From: Mercenaria mercenaria
Lineage: Eukaryota; Mollusca; Bivalvia; Venerida; Veneridae
Assembly: GCF_021730395.1 (NCBI RefSeq)
Contig: NC_069361.1
Coordinates: forward strand, 56,644,501-56,708,500
Length of the DNA stretch: 64,000 bases
Direction of reading: 5' to 3'
Under the pieces are notes generated by a model. The model was not told the DNA's origin and made no database searches. It saw only the letters and a program-made list of their open reading frames with translations. Shown in pieces: positions 35,401 through 42,299 of this stretch. Made by a program: the position numbers and the translations under genes. Within the stretch, counting starts at the first letter, position 1; every line of letters begins with the position of its first letter.

Positions 35401-36571
35401 ATCAACATCAATAACTATCAACTATCACTGCCTTTGTCAAACGTCAACACTGATCAATTATTCATAATATAGATGAAATTGTTATTGCTGTACATGCAAA
35501 TCACTTTGTATCGTTTATGATCAAATCGTGGGAGCTCCTAACTATTGTCATATAATATTTGGACGCTAATTGTAATCAATCGGGTATTTGCTCAATCGAT
35601 CAACTGTAGGCAATTTTCTTGTACCATCATCGATTGTTACTGTATAAAAAGGAAAATCTCATCAAAACATGTCTGGCTATATGGTTAACTGGGGGCATAA
35701 TTAGATTGCTAGGAAAATATAAATTATTTATAGGCTAACTGCAGGAAGTTCTATATTAGGTGTTAAAAGGAGCGTATAACTTTACCAGCATATTGTTTCT
35801 ATTTTGAGATATATTTCAAAGACTGTAAGACTGTACAGCCGGAAATTGAAATATGCTTCTGTAATTTTAGTGTTAAGGTGTTGTATCCAGCTACTGTAAT
35901 GCTGAAATGTTATCAAGAGCCTAATTAACAAATGTAGTTAAAAATTCATATTATAAATTATTTATAGGCTAACTGTAGGAAGTTCTAAGTTAAAAGGAGC
36001 GTGTAAGTTTACCAGCATATTGCTTCTATTTTAGGATTTAATTTAAAAACAATAAAATTTTGCAGCCGGAAATTGAAATTTACTGAAAGGCATCCAACCC
36101 TAAAAATAATACTTGTATCCTGCTACTGTAATGTAGTTAAAACATTTTACATCGGCGGTAAGTTTTTTTTTTGGCTGCTATCTAACAGTATTTATTTCAA
36201 TACAGTAAAGACAGTGCTCGAACCCGGGAAAAAAACAGTCACTGTATGTAACTGATTCAGTCCCTAACTTCTACAACTGGTCATATTTACATTTGGTATG
36301 AAAAACATGTGCCATAGTAAACATTATAACAAACGACTTTATTTACACTTTTTTAAATAAAAAGAAAACAATGCCTTACCGGTGAGACATAAGTGAATCC
36401 AGATCTTTTGGCGATATCCCTGGCAGCATTTTCACCCCCCTCGGTGATTTCCACCAACCAGGAATTGGTAAGGATCTCCTGATCACATGATGTCAAGCTG
36501 AAAATACTGAAACAAGCTAAACTTAAGACGATACAGTAGGCTCTGGAAATCCATGATTCTATTTCCACCAT
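5235..36571 (-). CDS. PCSK2: Neuroendocrine (proprotein) convertase 2, complete 13-exon gene
   Basis: A secreted, calcium-dependent serine endoprotease of the kexin/subtilisin family that cleaves prohormones and neuropeptide precursors after paired basic residues in secretory granules; in animals PC2 needs the chaperone 7B2. The exons at 36571-36380, 15938-15834, 15447-15262, 13754-13646, 12711-12674, 12031-11955, 11711-11623, 11146-10971, 9441-9226, 7747-7647, 7288-7055, 5895-5731 and 5526-5235 join without a frame break into about 659 residues (human PC2 has 638). Signal peptide about 1-28; prodomain to RSKR (111-114); catalytic Asp196 (IMDDG), His237 (SHGTRC), oxyanion Asp339 (WASGDGG) and Ser413 ([12 protein letters not shown]); P domain about 480-625; short basic tail. 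Asp at the oxyanion position, where furin and PC1 have Asn, identifies PC2. The chosen ATG has G at -3 and +4. Exon order and splice sites were read by eye; UTR exons are not resolved. Confidence 0.95.
5731..5895 (-). CDS. PCSK2: PCSK2 exon 12: P domain
   Basis: Reads [17 protein letters not shown], then [17 protein letters not shown] and [15 protein letters not shown]. It aligns with DACEGKENFVRYLEHVQAVI of human PC2. The RRGD motif at the expected place is YRGN. Acceptor TTTTAG, donor GTAAGA. Confidence 0.92.
6209..6373. mobile_element. Short inverted-repeat element
   Basis: 165 bp with ends GGGTTATTATGA and TTATAATGACCC and an inner inverted pair (GATCGGATC..GATCCGACC, TGGATTTTTGC..GCAAAATCCA). 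MITE-like, in PCSK2 intron 11. No coding capacity. Confidence 0.7.
7055..7288 (-). CDS. PCSK2: PCSK2 exon 11: end of catalytic domain, start of P domain
   Basis: Encodes [20 protein letters not shown], then [19 protein letters not shown] and PERFHC, as in vertebrate PC2, closing the subtilisin fold and entering the P domain. Acceptor TTTCAG, donor GTAAGT. Confidence 0.95.
7647..7747 (-). CDS. PCSK2: PCSK2 exon 10: catalytic serine
   Basis: 33 codons plus two bases: [20 protein letters not shown] then [13 protein letters not shown]. The nucleophile is the Ser of [12 protein letters not shown] (about 413). Acceptor TTTTAG, donor GTAAAT. Confidence 0.94.
8442..8472 (+). repeat. Poly(G) tract of 31
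   Basis: Thirty-one consecutive G, preceded by T7, in PCSK2 intron 9. On the transcribed sense (minus) strand this is poly(C). Strong G-quadruplex potential; the length is probably unstable or approximate. Confidence 0.9.
9226..9441 (-). CDS. PCSK2: PCSK2 exon 9: oxyanion-hole exon
   Basis: 72 codons starting [17 protein letters not shown]. Asp339 in SGDGG replaces the Asn of all other convertases and is the hallmark of PC2. Then [35 protein letters not shown] and RDAGV. Acceptor TTCTAG, donor GTTAGT. Human PC2 reads VWASGDGG and [18 protein letters not shown] at the same place. Confidence 0.96.
10644..10771. mobile_element. Small foldback element
   Basis: 128 bp; ends ATAATAAGTAT and its complement, with a perfect 18-bp inner inverted repeat AGGTTTATCGTAGAATAA. 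Lies in PCSK2 intron 8. Confidence 0.72.
10971..11146 (-). CDS. PCSK2: PCSK2 exon 8
   Basis: 58 codons plus the split Gly: [35 protein letters not shown] and a final KGVNE. Nearly identical to vertebrate PC2 ([10 protein letters not shown] and SASWGPTD are PC2-like rather than furin-like). Acceptor TTTCAG, donor GTATGA. Confidence 0.95.
11278..11465 (+). repeat. Dispersed repeat fragment in PCSK2 intron 7
   Basis: GGCCATAACTCTTCTATGGC, GGTGCACAACTTCACATC, GGACGAACGGACAGACG and a CTCCCCGGAGGCC end form the 3' part of a common clam-type repeat. It causes a chance 155-codon frame at 11280-11747. Confidence 0.45.
11623..11711 (-). CDS. PCSK2: PCSK2 exon 7: catalytic histidine
   Basis: Completes [13 protein letters not shown] (catalytic His about 237), followed by [15 protein letters not shown]. 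Acceptor TTGTAG, donor GTAGAG, phases 2 in and 1 out. Confidence 0.93.
11955..12031 (-). CDS. PCSK2: PCSK2 exon 6
   Basis: 77 nt: [12 protein letters not shown] then [12 protein letters not shown], closely matching [20 protein letters not shown] of vertebrate PC2, a stretch that includes the region linked to 7B2 interaction. Acceptor TTTTAG, donor GTAATG. It ends two bases into the Ser codon before the catalytic His. Confidence 0.92.
12226..12270. repeat. 20-bp tandem duplication
   Basis: CATTATATCAGTACAGAAGC twice, then a partial third. Intron 5. Confidence 0.85.
12674..12711 (-). CDS. PCSK2: PCSK2 exon 5: 38-nt microexon
   Basis: A very short exon completing the Gly codon after the catalytic Asp and encoding [12 protein letters not shown], which matches IDYLHPDLASNY of human PC2. 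Acceptor TTTCAG, donor GTAAGT. Too short to appear as a stand-alone open frame; it is supported by exact phase fit (1/2 in, 0 out) and homology. Confidence 0.9.
13359..13580. mobile_element. Palindromic MITE, family A, copy 2 (in PCSK2 intron 4)
   Basis: 222 bp, same family; ends GAGTCGCACTATAAGAAAAC and GGTTTTCTCATGGTGCGGCTC. The right hairpin module is whole (13480-13545); the left has lost about 13 bases of its loop. It ends 65 bases from exon 4. Confidence 0.87.
13646..13754 (-). CDS. PCSK2: PCSK2 exon 4: catalytic aspartate
   Basis: Acceptor TTACAG; 36 codons plus one base. Encodes [19 protein letters not shown] and AIMDD, whose first Asp is the catalytic residue (about 196). The donor GTATAG is weaker than those of the other exons. 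A palindromic MITE ends only 65 bases beyond this exon, in intron 4. Confidence 0.93.
13931..13951. repeat. (AT)n microsatellite
   Basis: About ten AT repeats in PCSK2 intron 3. Confidence 0.85.
15262..15447 (-). CDS. PCSK2: PCSK2 exon 3: primary prodomain cleavage site
   Basis: 62 codons, TTTCAG acceptor, GTAAGT donor. Encodes [15 protein letters not shown], the autocatalytic cleavage site, then GYKPLKG and, 37 residues after the cut, [10 protein letters not shown]. Human PC2 has 13 residues between the cut and DPLF, so the mature N-terminus is about 24 residues longer here. This accounts for most of the extra length of the protein. Confidence 0.93.
15834..15938 (-). CDS. PCSK2: PCSK2 exon 2: middle of prodomain
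   Basis: 35 codons between a TTTCAG acceptor and a GTAAGT donor, phase 0 on both sides. It contains FHFLHN, equivalent to YHFYHN of human PC2, and the internal basic site KSRFRR (about residue 86) where the propeptide is expected to be cut a second time. Confidence 0.92.
18020..18880. repeat. Diverged local duplication, period about 580 bp
   Basis: 18020-18320 and 18600-18880 share TCTGAAGAGTT..GC.TTTAATCTGATTT, CATATTATGGGACCAT-like, GCGTGGGTAATAGTG-like and AAGTGGGAGTAAA blocks in order. Intron 1; noncoding. Confidence 0.65.
18960..19055 (+). repeat. Short dispersed repeat fragment
   Basis: (ATTT)n leading into GGGTTAACGGCGCACCAACA and GGTTATATGGCGCCAAACAG, a word pattern I associate with a common bivalve short interspersed repeat. 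Only this fragment is present. Confidence 0.4.
19350..19580 (+). repeat. Degenerate 21-bp minisatellite in intron 1
   Basis: About ten units around TTGGGAGGTCTGAGTTACTGG. Five successive units from 19456 keep a strict 21-bp spacing. Sequence unrelated to the TCGTGCGCTCGAG array. Confidence 0.7.
21410..21650 (+). repeat. Dispersed duplicate of 0.28-0.53 kb
   Basis: Partner of the segment at the window's left edge; no inverted ends or open frame seen, so the class is unknown. Confidence 0.75.
22890..23385 (-). pseudogene. LINE reverse-transcriptase thumb fragment
   Basis: Reading the minus strand in changing frames gives [41 protein letters not shown], then [19 protein letters not shown] and FCKHILGIR, the block that follows the RT palm in animal LINEs. 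At least two frame changes are needed and nothing recognisable follows the last block, so this is an old truncated copy. It is not the same family copy as the 25-29 kb element but shares the same block order (compare [11 protein letters not shown] there). Confidence 0.7.
24945..25346 (+). CDS. LINE ORF1, C-terminal part
   Basis: About 133 codons including [40 protein letters not shown] and [10 protein letters not shown]. The pattern (basic stretch, RPRPI-like strand, DLT..QR helix, final G-rLqI strand) resembles the C-terminal nucleic-acid-binding domain of L1-like ORF1 proteins. The first residue is at a TTG and an in-frame stop lies shortly upstream, so the N-terminal part is missing or shifted. 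It ends at TAG 25344-25346; the same frame continues directly into the endonuclease. Confidence 0.6.
   Translation: MRIRKEIKFAKRYGETDNDEPRMVLIKLSDFSLKLKMFNGRDELRDNGIRISNDLTIRQRTVLKSLRAKGQKAYYKGGRLQIITDDTDETHDAFKTRIFKRGVRKISKSGSDISINSVIENTNQKHGSISTDI
25347..26609 (+). CDS. LINE ORF2, apurinic endonuclease domain
   Basis: Target-site-nicking endonuclease of the EEP fold. Motifs in order: [24 protein letters not shown] (metal-binding Glu), [20 protein letters not shown] (Asp and Asn), SVIDYFVAS and KHLPVTC (final His). In the last motif the usual Asp before His is Lys. The frame is continuous with ORF1 apart from one TAG. It stops at 26609 just after an A8 run (26595-26602); reading one frame over from there runs without interruption into the RT frame. 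Confidence 0.85.
   Translation, partial: ESGQGPIPTTNLKKLSFLEWNVEGLSNKLTDADFIKYCQKFDIIGFIETWETDVQKVIPYFNDFKIFICPAIKSKRGGRNMGGVIVLIRDYMAKYVKQVSQDFQYGVILEIDKHVTEFEKKLLYACIYFPPVGSPFYDNKSESGLQSLENEIINMENLHEFDLILCGDFNARTAELDDFVLSDKKVPLFQEYSNILNDTITTNRVSCDKVINKQGQELIAFCKTYGVSILNGRVDKDAYKGDFTFIDSVGCSVIDYFVASKAIFINMCNFSVDAMSNFKHLPVTCSLCTQNRNTVNDNICQENTQSDSTFYKFYSKDEEQRYYENIENSVLNGDFDSLDRKLSDMSADINDIITNFECLILENCKEMKRVKKCKRQCNKNKWFDNECVKNRNVKNKLLRKFRYSKDVNDLTSYIESKKNI
26610..28833 (+). CDS. LINE ORF2, reverse transcriptase and C-terminal zinc knuckle
   Basis: RNA-directed DNA polymerase acting at the nicked target. Signature blocks: [47 protein letters not shown] (motif A), [18 protein letters not shown] (motif B), LLFADDVAL (motif C, TTTGCTGATGAT at 27637-27648) and [11 protein letters not shown]. 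The thumb region has [11 protein letters not shown]; the C-terminus has a CCHC-like [18 protein letters not shown]. Uninterrupted from the A8 shift to TAA at 28833, so the element moved fairly recently. No RNase H domain seen. Confidence 0.92.
31183..31274 (+). other. Possible small RG/K-rich coding exon
   Basis: An ATG opens [20 protein letters not shown] followed by [10 protein letters not shown] and meets a good donor (AAAG|GTAATG) after 92 nt. The reading is highly basic with an RG start, as in nuclear RNA- or DNA-binding proteins. No second exon was found and no family is recognised. It may belong to a decayed mobile element; low confidence. Confidence 0.2.
35714..36150 (+). repeat. Tandem duplication near PCSK2 exon 1
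   Basis: Two units of about 230 bp sharing TAAATTATTTATAGGCTAAC, GGAAGTTCTA, TTTACCAGCATATTG, CAGCCGGAAATTGAAAT and GTATCC.GCTACTGTAATG. Lies in intron 1 about 230 bp from exon 1. Confidence 0.78.
36380..36571 (-). CDS. PCSK2: PCSK2 coding exon 1: signal peptide and start of prodomain
   Basis: Encodes 64 residues beginning MVEIESW, with a hydrophobic segment [16 protein letters not shown] typical of a signal peptide, then [20 protein letters not shown], matching the start of PC2 prodomains. It ends TCACCG followed by the donor GTAAGG, phase 0. A TTG three codons upstream is also in frame, but the ATG at 36571-36569 has good start context. Confidence 0.92.
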
Positions 36572-36760
36572 TTCAAACAAATGGTGGCGACCTGTATGTT
36601 TTATTCTTAGAGTGATCCGTTTTTTTCGTTCGATTTTTAATCCTAAACTTTCTTTAAAACATATAAAGGTTATTTACTGTTCCTTGATCCTTTGCTGTTA
36701 AAGAATTAATGTCATTTAACACACAGTATGTTGTCATCTAGCAGTTGACTTAAAGCATAC

Positions 36761-36815
36761 CACGTGACTATTGACGTCTTTGGAATCTGTCAATTCCATT
36801 AGAACGCATGCGCAT
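36761..36815 (-). promoter_or_regulatory. Candidate PCSK2 promoter-proximal motifs
   Basis: About 190-245 nt upstream of the PCSK2 start codon lie an E-box CACGTG (36761-36766), a CRE-like TGACGTC (36772-36778) and a near-palindromic NRF1-like ACGCATGCGCAT (36804-36815) in a local GC-richer patch. No TATA box was recognised. The grouping fits a promoter, but the transcription start is not visible. Confidence 0.3.
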
Positions 36816-36819
36816 TGGG

Positions 36820-37990
36820 TCTGCTATAGAGAATGTGTCAGGCTTCGGCGCTAGCAGTTATCGATATTTGAAGACAATTGAACACAGAAGCACAATTGGG
36901 AAGAAGAAAATCGATTTACTAACGATCTCCGTAGCCGATGACGCAGGATTTCTTGTATTTATAAGCATTTATATCAGTGGACAGTTCCAGGTCAGACAGC
37001 GATCATTTTGTATTATAATCTGATTTTCTGTTGTATTGAATTTGACGGAACATGACAGTTTATATTTTCTCTGTATATGAAATTAATGCTGTTACTTGAG
37101 ATTAAATGGGATTTTATGTCCTAGAGTGCTGCTGTAAAAGGTAGCGGAACAAATGTCTTAAAAATATTTCACAATTCTTTAAGTCTCGCATTTTTAACTT
37201 AAACTATGTTGGTTTATTTTTTGGGGGGTGGGGGGGATTTGGTCTTTCTTTCTTAATTTTTGGAGGAAAATTATTCATAAATAGATGAATCTTGTAAAAA
37301 AAAACTTTTAAGATAAAAGTAAATGAAATAGCCTAGTCAGTTCTTAATAAAGCTTTATAAATCACACTTATAGATCACACTTCAAGATACCAGAAATATT
37401 TAACATTAAATATTAAATATTTATATGAATATGCCAAAGCTATTACACAAAGATTAGTTCTACATGAAGTACATAATTCCTTATGCAATGCCAGTTAATG
37501 ATGTGCTTAGAGACGCAGTCGGACAAGCTTCCCGCATTTCAGATTTTATTCTCAATGGGAAAAAGTAGTAAAAGCACATTATGTATGCGTCCATACAAAC
37601 CCATGAGAATAAGCTTTATTGATGCATGAATATCCCGACTTCAGGTTTCCCATATAAAGCCTACTCGAACTGACGAACAGTTTATTTTCTCAAACAAAAA
37701 GTAATTTTTCAAAGGCAAAAACGTTCCGTTAGGTTTTGTACGCTAACTGCATCTGTTTCTTAGATATTCCACAATTGTTGCAAAGAAATGGTCGTTTAAC
37801 ATGAATCTTAAATTAAAACGTTAAAGGTTGAACAGTTTATTTATTATGAATAACTAGACTCAAATACACCATACATAAATGTTTACAATGACAAATAATA
37901 AATTGTTCAAAGTGAGACTATTCCCTACAACTTTCATGGCGCCTAATTAAAAAATCTTCGTAATCGTTCGGTTGTATCCTTTTTAATTCG
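36820..37990. other. Upstream flank of PCSK2
   Basis: AT-rich, with a GGGG-rich patch near 37230. No coding or repeat feature recognised. Confidence 0.5.
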
Positions 37991-37999
37991 TTTTCTTCA

Positions 38000-38290
38000 T
38001 TGTTTATTTTTAATTTTATCGAGAAATCGTGGACGATTGCGACGATTTGAAAGAAAACTAATTTGTGCGCACTTAAAAGGCTTTTACACATCTTATCAAA
38101 TTGAGACGAAAAATGAAACTAATCAGTTAACAGAACTTAATTAAAACCAGAACTGTCGCTGTATATGCATGTCGACCGCCGTATCTACGACTAAAGGCCT
38201 TTCAGGGGGAAAAAAAGACAAAAGAAATAATTGTTAAGTCTCTGGCGAAAAGACGTCAGTATACGGTGTATGTCGTGTATGTTTGTAGAA
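38000..38290 (+). repeat. Paralogous segment 1a (matches 57.27-57.50 and 59.10 kb)
   Basis: Shares GAAAACTAATTTGTG, AATCAGTTAACAGAACTTAA, GCCGCTGTATAT-like and ACAAAAGAAATAA.TGTTAAG blocks with 57.3-59.1 kb. It has no insertion and therefore shows the empty site of the tandem-repeat element. Confidence 0.75.
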
Positions 38291-39239
38291 ATAACGTCCT
38301 TTTATTCAATCATTTAAACATCATTCTAACATGATGATAAAATCATGTTTATTTTTGATAATAACACGCTATTGTTTGACGTCATGTGAGCCTACTAGTA
38401 GCGCTTCCTTATTTGAACTACTATTGTACATATAAGACAGAATCGAAATGTATGACAGAAGGCAGTTATAATCAATTTTAACACTCCAAATCGGTTATAC
38501 ACTGCGTAGATCTACGGGACGCATAACCTCTTCGTCGTGTCGTGTTTAAATTGATTAAAATACGCTTCTGTTATACATATTCTTTCATTAAATCATTGAA
38601 AGTCAAACCAATAAAAGTAAACCAGGGCTACTATTATTTAGTTTGGTAGCGTTTTATGCTGCGATGGCATCTTCTTAAAGCATTATTCAAATTTTGTAAT
38701 AGGTCGGGTCCAAACAGTGAGCTGGAGTTTTTATATAAAAAAAATAAAATGGTTAGTGATCCCATCATGTTATTCATTTGAAACGTTTTTGTTTCCTTTA
38801 AAAATCATTGGTGTCTAGACAGCAACTTTTAAAATAGAATACAATTTTTGAATTAAAATCCAAATATCCATGACATGGCCAAAGGTTTAGTGAGTTCCTC
38901 GATGACACAGAACTTCAGGTACAATGTAATTTGTTTCTGAAAACGGTTTAAAATTGTTGGTAGATTATACAAAGATCACAGACTATTGATTCGAGATATT
39001 GGATAGATTCTAGTGAACTGCACAAATTGATTAGATTTGGACAGAATTATAAATCATTATTCACTATGCTAGATAAGCTGAGGAAAACTTGAATATTGAT
39101 GACTTAACGTCCCTGTTACATGTATGACATTACCGTAAAGTTCTGCATTAGTACAAATATTTACTTATTCGTAGAAAAAATAAAAAATGATGTATATAAA
39201 ATATAGAATTGACAGACATTGTTCAGCAATTACAAGACT

Positions 39240-40110
39240 TAAGTTATCTATGGTGACTTACTTCTGCCATGTCGAGTTGTCGTCAACTGTTGGCCTGGCA
39301 AAGACACGATAACACGACAGCAAATAACATGACAAATACAGAAAGTGCAATTATGTCATGCTTTCTGTCGAAGGGTCAAAGACATGACACTACGGTGGCT
39401 CGACAAATAATGTGTGACAGAAGAACATTTTCATAACCGCCAACACGAAAATCCAACAAAAAAATATGTCGAGTTGGCGACCTTTATTTGTTTTTGTTTG
39501 TTTTTTTCGTAAAAAATCGGTCGAACTCTCGTTTCTTCGCTCCGTTTTCGGAAAATTCTATGTAGTTAGAATGTATTATGTGTAATTGTGAAGGGTATGT
39601 TCCAACGGAAGATGTGTTGTTCTGTTGTACTGTCGTGTTGGCGGAGCGAAGATACGATATTACGATAGTTCGATAGATTTTACATGAAAAACAACAACAA
39701 AGGCTGCCCAATCGACAGATATTTTTGTCAAGTTTCGTACTGGCGGGTATATATGTCGTTCTGGCTCCCTTAATGTAACGGGATGTCGCGTCCCCGCCAC
39801 GCTGAAACGACAGTGCGACAGAACGATTTTTCTGTATTTCTCGAGATGTCGTGCTGTCGCGTTGGGGTTGCGATGAGAAGACATGACAATGTGGCAGCTT
39901 GACAGATTTTACACTAAATAACGACAAATAAAGGTAGCCAACTCGACAGATTATTTTCGTCGGGTTTTCGTTTTGAGAGTATGATAGTGTCGTTATGGAT
40001 CCTTTAATTTGCCGAGTTATCTTTTTGCCATGTCTACTTTTTGCATTTATATTTGTAGTGTTGTAATGCTGTCGTGTTTTCGTGTTTGCCCCACAAACAC
40101 GACAATTCAA
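39240..40110. repeat. TGTCG/CGACA-rich inverted-repeat region
   Basis: Many irregularly spaced TGTCG, CGACA and CATGACA words, with a long inverted pair TGTCGAGTTGGCGACCTTTA (39468-39487) and its near-complement TAAAGGTAGCCAACTCGACA (39929-39948), and imperfect direct copies of AAGACATGACA..TGG. A 209-codon minus frame through it (39484-40113) has no recognisable domain and probably follows from the low-complexity composition. Confidence 0.6.
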
Positions 40111-40114
40111 CATG

Positions 40115-41637
40115 GTGGAATTTAACCATCATACCTATCATTTCAAACGAAAAATATTTTTAAAAGATTAAAACGATACAAAGCACAGATGTACTTAAAG
40201 TAAATGTGAACATTATGAAATTTTTAGGTGACATCAATATCTATAGAAATAACAAAGAAAACTTGAAACTATCTTGTAGAAGGAATTTCACATTTAAACA
40301 GTGCCTGGCACATCTGATGAAATATACATTGAGAATAAGAAAATGTGAGGAAAACTAATTAACTGATATGAGACAAATGATTTTTATGACACCTCTTTTG
40401 AGAGGAGTGCAATATTGTATAATATCGGAGAACACCATTATCTTGTCAAATTATATAGTATATGTGAAAGCCATATATATTCAATCATATATTTGGTGTA
40501 CACCATTGTTTTGTTGTTTAAATTTAACAATACCTTAGCGTCTACTCGTACTATTTCTATCTTTATTTGTCAGCCTATAGTCACAGAGTGACAATATCAA
40601 TTCGGTCTTGTGAGATATTTCTTAAAGATTCGATAATTACTGTTATTTGTTACCAAGGGAACCACACGTTAGACAATATCTTGCGTGCCTAAACATTATC
40701 TGTCTATTATCGATCATCATAGGCTAACAGCAACTATACCCTCCGAGGGTTTAGTTCATTAAAACACTAAGATATGCAAATTGGAAATATTTCCTTAAAG
40801 TATTGGTGGAAATTATATATCAGTCTACAAATTTGACAACGTTGACCTTTCGTTCGCTTCAGACAATTTTCCTTGAAGTACAAACGGTCTGTTTTAACCA
40901 ATAACAGCTGGAATATACTTCTAAAAGAAAAGATCCAGGTGACACTTCTTGATTAAAATATTTTGCAGAAATTATAATGTGACGTGGTTGATTAATCAGA
41001 TTTTAATCGAGTAATATATTTGTTCAAAACTTTAACATCTTATCATTTACACTAATGGGATTAATTGTTGTTAAATTTTCTCTGGAGGTATTTTTTAAAA
41101 TTTGATCTTTCCTATCTTGGATGCACAATCTATATAGAGTTATTTTAGTACAAGTATAATTTTGATAAACATACTTAGCTTCAGGAACGATATGAGTAAA
41201 AGAACTATTGTATTATTTTTGTCAAAGAGTTGAATTCACAATCATATATTTAGCCGAAATTAATTCACGTTTCTATCTTAAGTGCGCAGCTAAAACAAAT
41301 TGGAAATAAATCATTTTAAAAGCTATACGCAATTTCAAAACTTGCCGTCTTCTGGAAGAACCCGATGTCTATCAAATGGAAATGTAAAACGAGAAAACAA
41401 TAATTACAGTTGAAGATAACAGAAATTCGACTTAAAACAATAGTTTGTGCACGTTTTGTGGGACGGGACTTTAAAATATCTTCGAGATAGCTGGGACATA
41501 GAGATAAATGAGTTCGAGATAACGAGTTTCAACTATAAAATGAAACTGACAGGAATTCTCAGCTTTTTGGATACTTCCATATTAAAGGGGGTAATTAACT
41601 TTTAAAAGAAAAGCAATAAAATATACATTTCATATAT
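40115..41637. other. No feature seen
   Basis: AT-rich sequence between the TGTCG-rich region and MITE copy 3; no open frame of note. Confidence 0.5.
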
Positions 41638-41873
41638 GAGCCGTGCCATGAGAAGACCAACATAGTGGGTTTGCGACCAGCATGGATCCAGACCAGCCTG
41701 TGCATCCGCGCAGTCTGGTCAGGATCCATACTGTTCGCTTTCAAAGCCTATTGCAATGAGAGAAACCTATTAGCGAACAGCATGGATTCTGACCAGACTG
41801 CGCGGATGCGCAGGCTGGTCTGGATCCATGCTGGTCGCAAACCCACTATGTTGGTTTTCTCATGACACGGCTC
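41638..41873. mobile_element. Palindromic MITE, family A, copy 3
   Basis: 236 bp; ends GAGCCGTGCCATGAGAAGAC and GTTTTCTCATGACACGGCTC; hairpin modules at 41673-41738 (inverted) and 41773-41838 (direct). Lies inside the first paralogous block, between its 38-kb and 42-kb segments. Confidence 0.88.
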
Positions 41874-42109
41874 AATTATGTATCTAGCGTACTTGGTCTG
41901 TTGTTCCTTAAATAAATCTTTACAATGTAATAGGTTACGTATATGGAAAGTGTTGCTTAAAATGTTGCTTAAAGTGACTGACCACCTCTTGGGGGCATTG
42001 TTCAATTTTACATACACATGTTAACGTTTTATGTAAGAAAATGCCATTTTGCTCATGTTATAGACATTGTTTGGTGGCTATAAGATAAATCCTGACATGT
42101 GAATGGCTG

Positions 42110-42295
42110 TCTGTGTTTGGTTTTGTCTTCACTGGTTTGGTTGGATATCTATCAAATTCTCATGTTGGTCATTAATTGTAACCACACCCTTGGTATCACA
42201 TACAGTGTTATTGCAGCGTCTAGAAGAGACGGACTTGTAGAAGGGAGTGCAATATAACGTCAACAATGTGTGAGTGTTACCAAACGATATCAGGT
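42110..42295 (+). repeat. Paralogous segment 1b (matches 59.28-59.43 kb)
   Basis: GCAGCGTCTAGAAGAGACGG followed by an AACA-rich stretch and GTGTTACCAAAC matches GCAACGTCGAGAGAAGACGG and GTGTTACTAAAAC at 59.33-59.42 kb, in the same order as segment 1a. Confidence 0.6.
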
Positions 42296-42299
42296 AAAA

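Larger units (their letters stand above)
15939..36379 (-). other. PCSK2 intron 1 (20.4 kb)
   Basis: Bounded by GTAAGG at exon 1 and TTTCAG at exon 2. It holds the diverged tandem pair at 18.0/18.6 kb, a minisatellite at 19.36 kb, a dispersed duplicate at 21.4 kb, two LINE pieces (22.9 and 24.9-29.3 kb) and a tandem pair at 35.7 kb. I see no host coding exon in 29.3-31.1, 31.8-35.7 or 16.0-18.0 kb, only AT-rich sequence with short shadow frames. Confidence 0.8.

Noticed and set aside
39484-40113. 209-codon minus-strand open frame
   Set aside because: No domain, odd composition, and it coincides with a word-repetitive inverted-repeat region that suppresses stops in one frame.
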